Below, in pieces: positions 1 to 8,435 of a DNA stretch of 64,000 nt. Origin of the DNA: Frankiaceae bacterium (GTDB lineage: Bacteria; Actinomycetota; Actinomycetes; JAFAQI01); NCBI GenBank assembly GCA_019239875.1, contig JAFAZI010000197.1:1-64000 (forward strand). The letters are read 5' to 3'. The position numbers and the translations under genes were made by a program. The first letter of the stretch is position 1; each line of letters starts with the position of its first letter. The notes beneath the pieces are model-generated. The model did no database searches. It had not been told where the DNA came from and saw nothing but the letters and a program-made list of their open reading frames with translations.

Positions 1-1319
1 TCACGGTCGAACACGACGGTCGCGGCCTCGACGTCGCCGCCGCCGTCCCAGTCCGGGCCGACGCCAGGTCGTGATCGCAGGTCGGAGGGCTGCGCCTCGA
101 TGCGGGCGAACGGCTTGTTCGGTGGCTCGGCGGAGTACACGCCGAACCCGTGCTTGGTCGCGTTGCCGCCGTTCGCGTGAACGAACCCCCAGCCTCCGTT
201 GCGAAGCAGCGGCACCATCGCAGCGATCGCCTGACCGCTGGAGTTGGAGACCGGCGCGCCGGCGAAGCCAAGACCGCCCGTGACCGTGAGCTCTCGCGTC
301 AAGTCGAAGCCCAGCGCCGCCGCCGACATGCGCACGATGGCGGGGAAGCACGCGTAGAGGTCGACGTGATCAACCGTCTCGGGAGTGACACCGGCGTACT
401 CCATCGCCGCGCCGCCGGCGGCAGCCAGCGCCGGCGTCTCATGGAGCAGGTTGCGGTGCACCACCTGCCAGGTCTCGTGACTCGAGGTCGACACATGGGG
501 ATAGACGAACCGATCCTCGGCGATCCCCGCCGCCTCGGCGGTCGCAACGCTGGTGATGATGACCGCGGAGCTCATGTCGACGGTGTTGTTCGCGACGTGT
601 GCCTTCGTATAGGGAAACGAGATCATCCGGTTGTCGGGAGTCGCCTCGCGGATCTCCGCCGCCGTTCTTGGCGTTCGATCCCACGCGTAGGGGTTGCGCG
701 CCGCCACCTGGCTGAACCGCTCCCACAGCTCGGAGATCTCGTTGCGGTGGTCGTCCATCGACGTACCGGTGTGGATCCGGAGGCTGTCGTCGAGCAGTGC
801 GTACGCCGTCGCGGCAACGCCCAGCACGCGCATCTCCTCGATCATCTCGGGCTCGAACGCACCGATCGACTCCGGAGTGCCGGCACCCGCATCCGTGTTC
901 CATGCGCGCTCGACGTCGAGCGCCCGCAACTTCTTACGGGCTGCGCCTGCCTCGCCGCCGACGACGACCGCGACGTCGATCTCGCCGCGCGCGACGCGTT
1001 CCGCCGCGATGCCGACCAGGTCTTGCGGCGCACTGCCCGAAATGGCGGCGAGTGCGGTGCGGGCGCCAGGCGCATCGATCGCCGCTGCAACGAGACGGCC
1101 CGGGTCCTGGTAGCTCCAGAAGCCGCCGACGACGGCGATCCAGTCGGCCTTGTTGAGCAGGCCGGGTGCGCCGGCGTCGGCAGCGGCATCTCGAACTGCT
1201 TGCGTCATGAGCTCGATCGGGCCGAGCACCTCGGCGGGATCGGACCAATCCTCGGAGCGTTGGATGACCTGCGCCGCCCCGACGATGACCGGTCGCTGTG
1301 CCTCCGCCACGTCGAGCAT
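1..1319 (-). CDS. acetyl-CoA acetyltransferase / SCP2-type thiolase-like protein (3' end cut by window edge)
   Basis: Reverse translation from ATG at 1319 gives MLDVAEAQRPVIVGAAQVIQRSEDWSDPAEVLGPIELMTQAVRDAAADAG...; open to base 1; missed by the ORF track because no stop lies inside the window. Confidence 0.85.
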   Translation of the reverse strand, partial: MLDVAEAQRPVIVGAAQVIQRSEDWSDPAEVLGPIELMTQAVRDAAADAGAPGLLNKADWIAVVGGFWSYQDPGRLVAAAIDAPGARTALAAISGSAPQDLVGIAAERVARGEIDVAVVVGGEAGAARKKLRALDVERAWNTDAGAGTPESIGAFEPEMIEEMRVLGVAATAYALLDDSLRIHTGTSMDDHRNEISELWERFSQVAARNPYAWDRTPRTAAEIREATPDNRMISFPYTKAHVANNTVDMSSAVIITSVATAEAAGIAEDRFVYPHVSTSSHETWQVVHRNLLHETPALAAAGGAAMEYAGVTPETVDHVDLYACFPAIVRMSAAALGFDLTRELTVTGGLGFAGAPVSNSSGQAIAAMVPLLRNGGWGFVHANGGNATKHGFGVYSAEPPNKPFARIEAQPSDLRSRPGVGPDWDGGGDVEAATVVFDR

Positions 1320-1343
1320 TGTTTCCTGTCGTGCCCGACGCCG

Positions 1344-1349
1344 TAGGGT
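1344..1349 (+). promoter_or_regulatory. candidate -10 (TAGGGT, TANNNT type) for leaderless transcript of the DHp-only gene
   Basis: TAGGGT ends 7 nt before the ATG at 1357, the spacing expected for a leaderless actinobacterial start. Confidence 0.35.
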
Positions 1350-1356
1350 CGGCCTC

Positions 1357-1581
1357 ATGACCGATGGTGATCTTGCTCAGTACGTCGTGTCGATGGCGCA
1401 CGATCTGCGGACACCGCTCACCTCGATCCGAGGATTCGCCGACGTGCTGGTTCGCGGTGCGGACCGGCTGTCGGATGAGAACCGGCTGGACTACCTCGAG
1501 CGGATCAAGGCCGCGGCGGCCTCGCTCGACGAGATGATCACCCAGCTGGCGACGACCGCCGGTGACGCCGTACCGGACTGA
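1357..1581 (+). CDS. 74-aa stand-alone histidine kinase DHp (HisKA) domain protein
   Basis: MTDGDLAQYVVSMAHDLRTPLTSIRGFADVLVRGADRLSDENRLDYLERIKAAAASLDEMITQLATTAGDAVPD; intact H-box (MAHDLRTPLTSI), no ATPase domain. Confidence 0.75.
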   Translation: MTDGDLAQYVVSMAHDLRTPLTSIRGFADVLVRGADRLSDENRLDYLERIKAAAASLDEMITQLATTAGDAVPD

Positions 1582-1624
1582 GCCGTACCGGTGAGCCGTC
1601 GCGGATCTGCTCGCTGAGGTCTGC

Positions 1625-3784
1625 CTACGCTGCGGCGGGGTCGGGGTACATCGTCAGAAGCGTGTCGGCGTTCACCGGTCGGCCGTAGAGCCAGCCCTGA
1701 GCATGCGGGCAGCCGAGCTCGATCAGGCGATCGGCCACCGGCGGCTCCTCGATCCCCTCGGCCACGATGTCGAGGTTGAGGGCCGTGCCAAGGCGGATCA
1801 CCGACTCGACGATGGCGAGGTCGGTCGGTGAGGACAGGACGCCGGAGACGAACGACCGGTCGACCTTGACCGTGTCGACAGGCAGCGACCGGAGGTAGGT
1901 GAGCGACCCGTAGCCCGTGCCGAAGTCGTCGAGCGCGATCTTCACGCCGTTCTCCGACAGCGTGCGCAGTTCACTCAGCCCGGAACCGACCAGGTCGACC
2001 AGCTGGCGTTCGGTGACCTCCAGGGTGAGGGCGCCGGGTTTCAGCTCGTAGTCCTCGCACATCCGGGCCACCGTCGCCGCCAGGTCGGACCGGAGCAGCT
2101 GCTTCGCGGAGACGTTGATCGACATGGACAGGTTGCTGTTCGGGGACTGCCATTGCGCGAGCGTTGCGCACGCCTGCTCGAGCACCCACTGCCCGATCGG
2201 GACGATGAGGCCGGTCTCCTCGGCGACCCGAATGAACTCGGCCGGCGGCATCAACCCGGACTGCGGGTGATGCCAACGCAGCAACGCCTCCGCGCCGACG
2301 ACGCCGCCACTCGCGAGATCGACGATCGGCTGGTAGACCGCGGCCAGCTGGAACTTGTCGAGCGCGTCGCGCAGGTCGCGCTCGGTTTCGAGTCGGCCCA
2401 CGGCCTCCGCTCGCAGTGCGTCGTCGAACACCTCCCACCGCGACCGGCCCTTGTCCTTGGCGCGGTAGAGCGCGGTGTCGGCGTCACGCAGCAGTTCCTC
2501 CGCCGTACGGCGCTGATCACCGGAGATCGCGATGCCGACGCTCACCGTCACCGCCAGCTCATTGCCGTCGACCGTGACGGGTCGTTCGAGCGTGGCGCGG
2601 GTGCGGTCGGCGATCGCGACCGCTTCCAGCTCCGCGGCCCCGGGCTCGGCCGGCAAGTCGTCGCAGCACACGATGAACTCGTCGCCGCCGATTCGCGCGA
2701 CGGTGTCGACCGGCCGCACCGCCTCAGGCAAGCGGGCGCCAACGACGCGTAGGAGCTCGTCGCCGGCGTCATGACCGAGCGAGTCGTTGATCACCTTGAA
2801 GTGGTCGAGGTCGAGGTACATCACCGCGACGCTTCGCCCGGAGCGAACCGACCGGGCCAGCGCCTGCCGGATCCGGTCGAGCGCCAGCAACCGGTTCGGC
2901 AGCTGGGTCAAGGCGTCCACGAAGGAGTACTGCTCGATCTGCTCCTGCGCCCGCCTGCGGTCGTTGACGTCCTCGATCTGGGCGATCGCCTGCCACATGT
3001 TGCCGTCGCGGTCACGCAGCAGCGACCCGGTCATCTCGACCCAGGTGGGCTCACCGTCGGCACGGATCATGCGAATCTCGATGGCGAACGGACGGTCCGG
3101 CCGACCGAGTGCGCGGGTGTAAGCGGCGATCGCCCCGTCGACGTCCTCCGGGTGGATCCAGTCGACCAGCGGTCGGCCCTCGATCTCCTCGGCGCGGGCT
3201 CCGAGGATGACGTGCAGCGCGTGGTTGCTGGCCACGACGCGGCGCGTGCCATCGGGCTCAAAGGTCGTCAGCGCCATGCCGACGTGGCTGTCCTCGAAGG
3301 CGCGGCGGAACCGGTGTTCGCTGACCGCGAGCGCCTCGATCGCTTCGGTCCGCTCGGCCAGCGCTGTGGCCAGCTCGTTCTGTATCCGTTGGCGCTCGAC
3401 GGCGTAGCGAACCGTGCGCACCAGGTTGTCGACGTCGATGCGTCCTTTGACGAGGTAGTCCTGAGCGCCGGCTGCGACGGCTTGGATCGCGAGGCTGTCG
3501 CTGTCGGTCCCGGTCAGTACGACGGTGGCCGTGCCGCGGCTCGCCTCCGTGAGGCTCAACAGCCCGGAGAGACCTTGCGCATCCGGCAGTCCGAGGTCCA
3601 GCAGGATGCAGTCGTACGCCTGCGTCGCGAGCCGGGCCGTCGCCTCGGCGATGCTGCTCGCGTGCGACGTGGTGACAGGAGATGTCGAGTGCCCGAACAT
3701 CGCGTCGATGAGGACATGGTCGTCGGGCGAGTCGTCGATGACGAGGACTCGGTCGGCCGCCGTCGGGGGGTTGCTGGCGGTCAT
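1625..3784 (-). CDS. REC-PAS-GGDEF-EAL bifunctional cyclic-di-GMP enzyme
   Basis: REC ([15 protein letters not shown]...[14 protein letters not shown]), PAS, intact ARIGGDEF and [21 protein letters not shown]. Start taken at [18 protein letters not shown]. Confidence 0.95.
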   Translation of the reverse strand: MTASNPPTAADRVLVIDDSPDDHVLIDAMFGHSTSPVTTSHASSIAEATARLATQAYDCILLDLGLPDAQGLSGLLSLTEASRGTATVVLTGTDSDSLAIQAVAAGAQDYLVKGRIDVDNLVRTVRYAVERQRIQNELATALAERTEAIEALAVSEHRFRRAFEDSHVGMALTTFEPDGTRRVVASNHALHVILGARAEEIEGRPLVDWIHPEDVDGAIAAYTRALGRPDRPFAIEIRMIRADGEPTWVEMTGSLLRDRDGNMWQAIAQIEDVNDRRRAQEQIEQYSFVDALTQLPNRLLALDRIRQALARSVRSGRSVAVMYLDLDHFKVINDSLGHDAGDELLRVVGARLPEAVRPVDTVARIGGDEFIVCCDDLPAEPGAAELEAVAIADRTRATLERPVTVDGNELAVTVSVGIAISGDQRRTAEELLRDADTALYRAKDKGRSRWEVFDDALRAEAVGRLETERDLRDALDKFQLAAVYQPIVDLASGGVVGAEALLRWHHPQSGLMPPAEFIRVAEETGLIVPIGQWVLEQACATLAQWQSPNSNLSMSINVSAKQLLRSDLAATVARMCEDYELKPGALTLEVTERQLVDLVGSGLSELRTLSENGVKIALDDFGTGYGSLTYLRSLPVDTVKVDRSFVSGVLSSPTDLAIVESVIRLGTALNLDIVAEGIEEPPVADRLIELGCPHAQGWLYGRPVNADTLLTMYPDPAAA

Positions 3785-4020
3785 TTCACCCCCATGTTGA
3801 CTAGTTGGTTGTCCGACCCCCTCCCGATGCTGAGCATCAGGAGTGACTCGAACCAAGTCCGCACGCGAGTACTCGCAGTCTGACCCGCCGACACAAGCCC
3901 GACAAGTAGCCTGCAGCTTTCATTTCTTGTGTATCGCCCGTCACACTGGCATCAATCCGGCAAATGGGTGAATTTCAAAACGCTACCGAATTGGATTCTT
4001 TTACAGAACAGGCGGGCGAA

Positions 4021-4077
4021 GCGGATTTGGTGTCGTGAATGGCCCGCCAGAAACTCACGTCGCAACACCAAATCCGC
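4021..4077. repeat. intergenic palindromic element (family D): gcggatttggtgt ... acaccaaatccgc
   Basis: 13-bp perfect inverted arms 4021-4033 / 4065-4077, plus inner CGTGA/TCACG pairing. Confidence 0.75.
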
Positions 4078-4116
4078 GTCGCTCCTCGCCCGACCGCTGG
4101 CCCGGGCGGGCAGGAC

Positions 4117-4734
4117 TCAGTCGGCGTAGATGTTGACCAGCGGTTCGGGGTACGCCGACTCCGGTGCGCGGCCCGTTGCGACGAGGACGTACGCCATACC
4201 GGTCTCATCCGCGGACGGTGCCGTCGGTGTGCAGCCGAGCTTGCCGAGTTCGGTCGTCACGTGCGAGATCGCGGGCGCCAGGCCAGGACCCAGCTCGGAA
4301 GGCCGGCCGACCGCCGCGCGGATGTCGTCGGCGTGCAGGAACGCGTCGTACCAGAGGGCCTCGACGGCATCGGCGAGCGTGCCGTCGTACCCACCCGGTG
4401 CGGGCTGCGACCACGACTCCTCCGGGAACGCGGGAAGCAGCGCCTCGGTGGCCTTGCGGACCTCGGCGCACTCGTCGGCCAGCTCCTTCAGCGAGGACGA
4501 GCGGCGCTCTGCGACCTCGCGCTCGGTAACCTCAGGCGTGCCCAAACCCTCCAGCCGGCCGGCGGCGATGTCTGCCATCGTGCCGATCATGTGGGCGGAC
4601 ACGTCGCCGACGCTCCAGCCCGTGCAGCGGGTGGGGGTGTCCCGGTCCTCACTCGGCAGCGAGCGGAGGAGTTCCTCGAACCGGTCGAGCTCGGACAGCA
4701 GTCCGGCGCTGAGCTGGTCTCTCGTGAAGATCAT
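4117..4734 (-). CDS. maleylpyruvate isomerase / mycothiol-dependent DinB-like (TIGR03083-type) protein
   Basis: MIFTRDQLSAGLLSELDRFEELLRSLPSEDRDTPTRCTGWSVGDVSAHMIGTMADIAAG...; typical 'T.C.GWSV.D...H..G' signature. Confidence 0.8.
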   Translation of the reverse strand: MIFTRDQLSAGLLSELDRFEELLRSLPSEDRDTPTRCTGWSVGDVSAHMIGTMADIAAGRLEGLGTPEVTEREVAERRSSSLKELADECAEVRKATEALLPAFPEESWSQPAPGGYDGTLADAVEALWYDAFLHADDIRAAVGRPSELGPGLAPAISHVTTELGKLGCTPTAPSADETGMAYVLVATGRAPESAYPEPLVNIYAD

Positions 4735-4759
4735 TGACGGCCCTCCCAAGGCAACTAAC

Positions 4760-4776
4760 ATGCAGGCTGCACGCAT
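4760..4776. promoter_or_regulatory. candidate TetR operator ATGCAGGCTGCACGCAT
   Basis: Imperfect palindrome (6 of 8 pairs) between divergent starts at 4734 (-) and 4779 (+). Confidence 0.45.
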
Positions 4777-4778
4777 TT

Positions 4779-5402
4779 ATGTCAGATAAGGAGCCCGCCG
4801 TCAAGCCGTCGTCAGCGACGCCCGCCAGGCGCACGCAGAGTGAACGCAGAGCGGCCACCCGCGGCGCGCTCGTCGCGGCGGCTCGCGCGCTGTTCGCCGA
4901 ACGCGGTTTCGCCGGAGTGAGTCGCGAGGAGATCGTCGAGCGCGCCGGCGTGACCCGCGGCGCGATGTATCACTACTTCGCGTCGAAGGAGGACCTGTTC
5001 CGCGCGGTCTACGAGGAGGTCGAACGCGACTTGTGCGAGGCGATCGCCGTCGCGGCGATGACCGCAGGGGACGACCCGGTCGAGGAGCTGCGCCTCGGCT
5101 CGGTCGAGTTCCTGCGGTCGGCGACCCGGGGCGAGGTACGGCGGATCGCGGTGCTCGACTCTCCGGCGGTACTCGACGCCGAGACCCGCAACGCCGTTGC
5201 GGAGCAGTACGGCCTCGGAATGCTGCGGGCCGCGCTCGCCGCCGTCGACGGCGCCGGGCGACTCGCCGCCGGTCCGGCCGACCAGCTGGCGCCGATGCTG
5301 ATGGCGGTGCTTCACGAAGCGGCGACGCAGATCGCCGACGGTGCCGACCCGGCCACCACGATCGGGCTGGTCGAAGCGCTGCTCGAGCGCATCACGACGT
5401 GA
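4779..5402 (+). CDS. TetR/AcrR family transcriptional regulator
   Basis: RGALVAAARALFAERGFAGVSREEIVERAGVTRGAMYHYFASKEDLFRAVYEEVE HTH. Confidence 0.92.
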   Translation: MSDKEPAVKPSSATPARRTQSERRAATRGALVAAARALFAERGFAGVSREEIVERAGVTRGAMYHYFASKEDLFRAVYEEVERDLCEAIAVAAMTAGDDPVEELRLGSVEFLRSATRGEVRRIAVLDSPAVLDAETRNAVAEQYGLGMLRAALAAVDGAGRLAAGPADQLAPMLMAVLHEAATQIADGADPATTIGLVEALLERITT

Positions 5403-5433
5403 CGCGCAGGCGGCCACCTTGCCGGAAGGCTGA

Positions 5434-5450
5434 CACAACGCGCCGTTGTG
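5434..5450. promoter_or_regulatory. inverted repeat CACAACG-CGC-CGTTGTG upstream of the Hsp70-like/dynamin operon
   Basis: Perfect 7-bp arms, 3-nt spacer, 50 bp upstream of the start at 5500; no T tract follows. Confidence 0.4.
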
Positions 5451-5499
5451 GTTGAGCACTCCGATTGCCAGTGCGAGACTGCGGCTCTCTGCAACGGAC

Positions 5500-7581
5500 A
5501 TGGGGGACTGGGTGGGCTACTACATCGGGGTTGACCTCGGGACGACGTACACGGCTGCTGCCGTCGCCCGAGACGACCGCGTCGAGGTAGCGGCGCTCGG
5601 CAACCACTCGACGGCTGTGTCGTCCGTCCTCTGGGTGGGTGAGCAGGGTGACGTGCTCGTCGGCGATGCCGCGCAGCGCCGAGCGCTGTCCGATCCCGCC
5701 CGCGTTGCCCGGGAGTTCAAGCGCCGCCTCGGTGACACGACCCCGCTGTTGCTCGGCGGCACGCCGTACTCGGCGGAGGCACTGTCGGCGAAGCTGCTGT
5801 CGTGGGTCGTCGCGGAGGTGACCCGGACTGAGGGCGCGCCGCCGGACGGCGTCGCCGTCACCCACCCGGCCAACTGGGGCTCGTACAAGAAGGACCTGCT
5901 CGCCCAGGCCGTCCGGCTGGCCGACCTTCCGGCGGCGACAACCCTCACCGAGCCACAGGCCGCCGCGATCTTCTATGCCTCGCAACAGCGGGTCGAGGCG
6001 GGTGACGTGGTCGCGGTCTTCGACCTGGGTGGCGGCACCTTCGACGCGGCTGTGATCCGCAAGGTCGACGACGGCCGGTTCGACATCCTGGGCGAGCCGG
6101 AGGGCATCGAGCGACTCGGTGGGATCGATTTCGACGATGCGGTCTACGCCCATGTCACCGCGATGGCGCAGGAGGCCATCGACGGTCTCGACCCGGACGA
6201 TCCGACGGCGGTGACCGCGGTCGCGAGGCTGCGCGAGGAGTGCGTCGAGGCGAAGGAGGTGCTGTCCTCCGACACGGAGACGACGGTTCCGGTGATCCTG
6301 CCGTCGATGTCCACCGAGGTGCGGTTGACCCGGGCCGAGTTCGAGGACATGATCCGGCCCCGGATCGAGGACGCCATCGGGGCGATGCGCCGCTCGCTGG
6401 CCACCGCCGAGGTCGAACCGAAGGACGTCAAGGCGATCCTGCTGGTCGGCGGGTCGTCGCGGATCCCGCTGATCGCGCAGATGGTGTCGGCGGCCTTCGG
6501 CCGGCCGGTGGCCGTTGACGCCCATCCCAAGAACGCCATCGCGATGGGGGCGGCGATCGCTGCCCGGACGGCCGCGGAGGGGCCGGTTGCCGAGGCGGCC
6601 GCCGTCGAGGAGCCGCCGCTGCCCGTGCAGCCGGAACGGGACACGACCGCAGTGCTGGGATCACCGCTTGCCGATGCCGAGCTGGCTCCGACCACCCCCC
6701 TCGTCACGCCGCCGTCGGTGCCCCCGCCGCCCCCGACCGCGAAGGGCGGCCGGAGCAAGGCAGCGATGATCCTGCCGGCGTTGCTCGGCCTCGCGCTCGT
6801 CGCCGGCGGCGCCTATTACATGTTCGGGCGCGACAAGGGCCACGACCACAACAAGTCCAAGGCGTCGTCATCGTCAGGGACTTCGGGGTCGAGCGGGTCG
6901 AGTGGCTCGAGCAGCGGGGGGACACCGACCACGGCACCGACGCCGCACGAGATCCTGACCGAGGACCTCCTGCTCAACCCGGCGAGTGACACCACACCGG
7001 TCGACTCCCACGGCTCGATCGAGTGCCAGAACGTCGCCGCCTGGGCGCGCGGGGTCGACCCGTCGACGGCTGGCTCCAACTTCCAGACGCAGTGCGTCCG
7101 GGTCACGTGGCAGAAGGACGGGTCGGACGAGCAGGTTGTCGCGGCCTTCACGACGACCGCCGATGGGTCGCTGTCGCCGCGGGTGGAGATCCTGACCCAG
7201 GACGCCTCCGGCATGTGGATCCCGGTGCTCGACGCGGACGGATCGGCGGAGAGCTTCTCGAAGGCCACGATCAGCGACCCCTCCCTGACCGGGAGCGGCG
7301 AGGTCGACCCCGAGTTCGTCGTCAACTGGCACAAGAACGACGGCGCTCAGCAGACCACGATCGTGCAGAGCAACAACGGGGTGCCGGCGGTCATCGGCCA
7401 GACCATCGAGGCGTTCCAGGCGAGCCTCGTGATCAGCGGCTCGCGAATCGTCATCTACGGCGCCAAGACCGACGGCGGCGACCTGCGGCAGAACACCATC
7501 ACCTGGAACTCCTCGCAGGGGAAGTACTTCGGGTTGTTCAACTACGACGTGCACCCGCCGGTCCCGTCGTCCTCGCTGTGA
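5500..7581 (+). CDS. membrane-anchored Hsp70-family protein (DnaK-like ATPase domain + TM + Ser/Gly linker + C-terminal domain)
   Basis: Phosphate-1 YIGVDLGTTYTAAAV, phosphate-2 VAVFDLGGGTFDAAVI, adenosine ILLVGGSSRIPLIAQMV; TM AAMILPALLGLALVAGGAYYMF; SSSSGTSGSSGSSGSSSGG linker. Confidence 0.93.
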   Translation: MGDWVGYYIGVDLGTTYTAAAVARDDRVEVAALGNHSTAVSSVLWVGEQGDVLVGDAAQRRALSDPARVAREFKRRLGDTTPLLLGGTPYSAEALSAKLLSWVVAEVTRTEGAPPDGVAVTHPANWGSYKKDLLAQAVRLADLPAATTLTEPQAAAIFYASQQRVEAGDVVAVFDLGGGTFDAAVIRKVDDGRFDILGEPEGIERLGGIDFDDAVYAHVTAMAQEAIDGLDPDDPTAVTAVARLREECVEAKEVLSSDTETTVPVILPSMSTEVRLTRAEFEDMIRPRIEDAIGAMRRSLATAEVEPKDVKAILLVGGSSRIPLIAQMVSAAFGRPVAVDAHPKNAIAMGAAIAARTAAEGPVAEAAAVEEPPLPVQPERDTTAVLGSPLADAELAPTTPLVTPPSVPPPPPTAKGGRSKAAMILPALLGLALVAGGAYYMFGRDKGHDHNKSKASSSSGTSGSSGSSGSSSGGTPTTAPTPHEILTEDLLLNPASDTTPVDSHGSIECQNVAAWARGVDPSTAGSNFQTQCVRVTWQKDGSDEQVVAAFTTTADGSLSPRVEILTQDASGMWIPVLDADGSAESFSKATISDPSLTGSGEVDPEFVVNWHKNDGAQQTTIVQSNNGVPAVIGQTIEAFQASLVISGSRIVIYGAKTDGGDLRQNTITWNSSQGKYFGLFNYDVHPPVPSSSL

Positions 7582-7610
7582 TCACCGCCGAAGGAGACTG
7601 AGAGCACGCC

Positions 7611-8435
7611 ATGGCATCGCTGCAGGAGCTGTTGAAATGGCTCGAGCAGTTCATGCACGGCAACCTCTCGCAGCACAACCAGCCGCACGCCCCAACCAGC
7701 GCAGCCGGCGCGGTGCCTCATGCGTCCATGCCCTCCATGTCGTCGATGCCGCACGCGCCGATGCCGGCCGGCGCGGATCATCCAGGGCTGCCGCCTGGGC
7801 TGGCCGGCGCCTCACCGCAGGAACTTCAGGCGGCCATGCAGCAGTTCACCGAGCGCCACCCGGAGCTCGCGCCGTACCTGCACATCGACGGGTCGACCGA
7901 TCTGCAGTCGATGCTCAGCCAGCTGCAGTCGATCCCGGTGGAGGCGTTGCAGGGCTTCACGCCGTCGACCGACCTGGCCGAACCTGACGGCTTCGACCTC
8001 GGCGGCCCGATGGCCGCGGAGTTCGGCGTGCCCGGGTTCGATGCCGAGGACGTCAGCAACTTCAACAGTTTCGCTGATGGGCTCGGGTCCGGCGGCGCCG
8101 GCGAGCTCTCCGATCTGCCGTCCGTGCTGCTGGACCCGACAGCCGGTGAGTTCGGCCCGTTGCCGACGTCGGTGGGCGCCGGCATCGGCGACGACTACGA
8201 CGCGTTGGCCGGAGCCCTGTCGGGTGACCTGGGCGCCGACTACACCGACCTGCTGGAGAACGTGCCGACGGTCAGCTTCGAGCCAGATCTACCGACCGTC
8301 GAGCCGATCGGGGAGAGCTTCGATCCGGCCACCCAGGACTTCGACGCCGGGCTTCCGGCGTACGACGAGCAGCAGTTCGAGGCACCGCTGCACGGCGAGG
8401 ACTTCACCCAGGTCGAGGACTACCAGGACCAATGA
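7611..8435 (+). CDS. uncharacterised protein in IniB-like operon position; His/Met/Pro-rich N-terminal region
   Basis: MASLQELLKWLEQFMHGNLSQHNQPHAPTSAAGAVPHASMPSMSSMPHAPMPAG...; 29-bp gap after the Hsp70-like gene; stop overlaps next start (ATGA). Confidence 0.8.
   Translation: MASLQELLKWLEQFMHGNLSQHNQPHAPTSAAGAVPHASMPSMSSMPHAPMPAGADHPGLPPGLAGASPQELQAAMQQFTERHPELAPYLHIDGSTDLQSMLSQLQSIPVEALQGFTPSTDLAEPDGFDLGGPMAAEFGVPGFDAEDVSNFNSFADGLGSGGAGELSDLPSVLLDPTAGEFGPLPTSVGAGIGDDYDALAGALSGDLGADYTDLLENVPTVSFEPDLPTVEPIGESFDPATQDFDAGLPAYDEQQFEAPLHGEDFTQVEDYQDQ

Noticed and set aside
150-1346. 398-aa + strand ORF
   Set aside because: Antisense of the thiolase gene; Arg-rich composition and no recognisable domain.
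2771-3883. 370-aa + strand ORF opposite the GGDEF-EAL gene
   Set aside because: Antisense shadow ORF in high-GC DNA.
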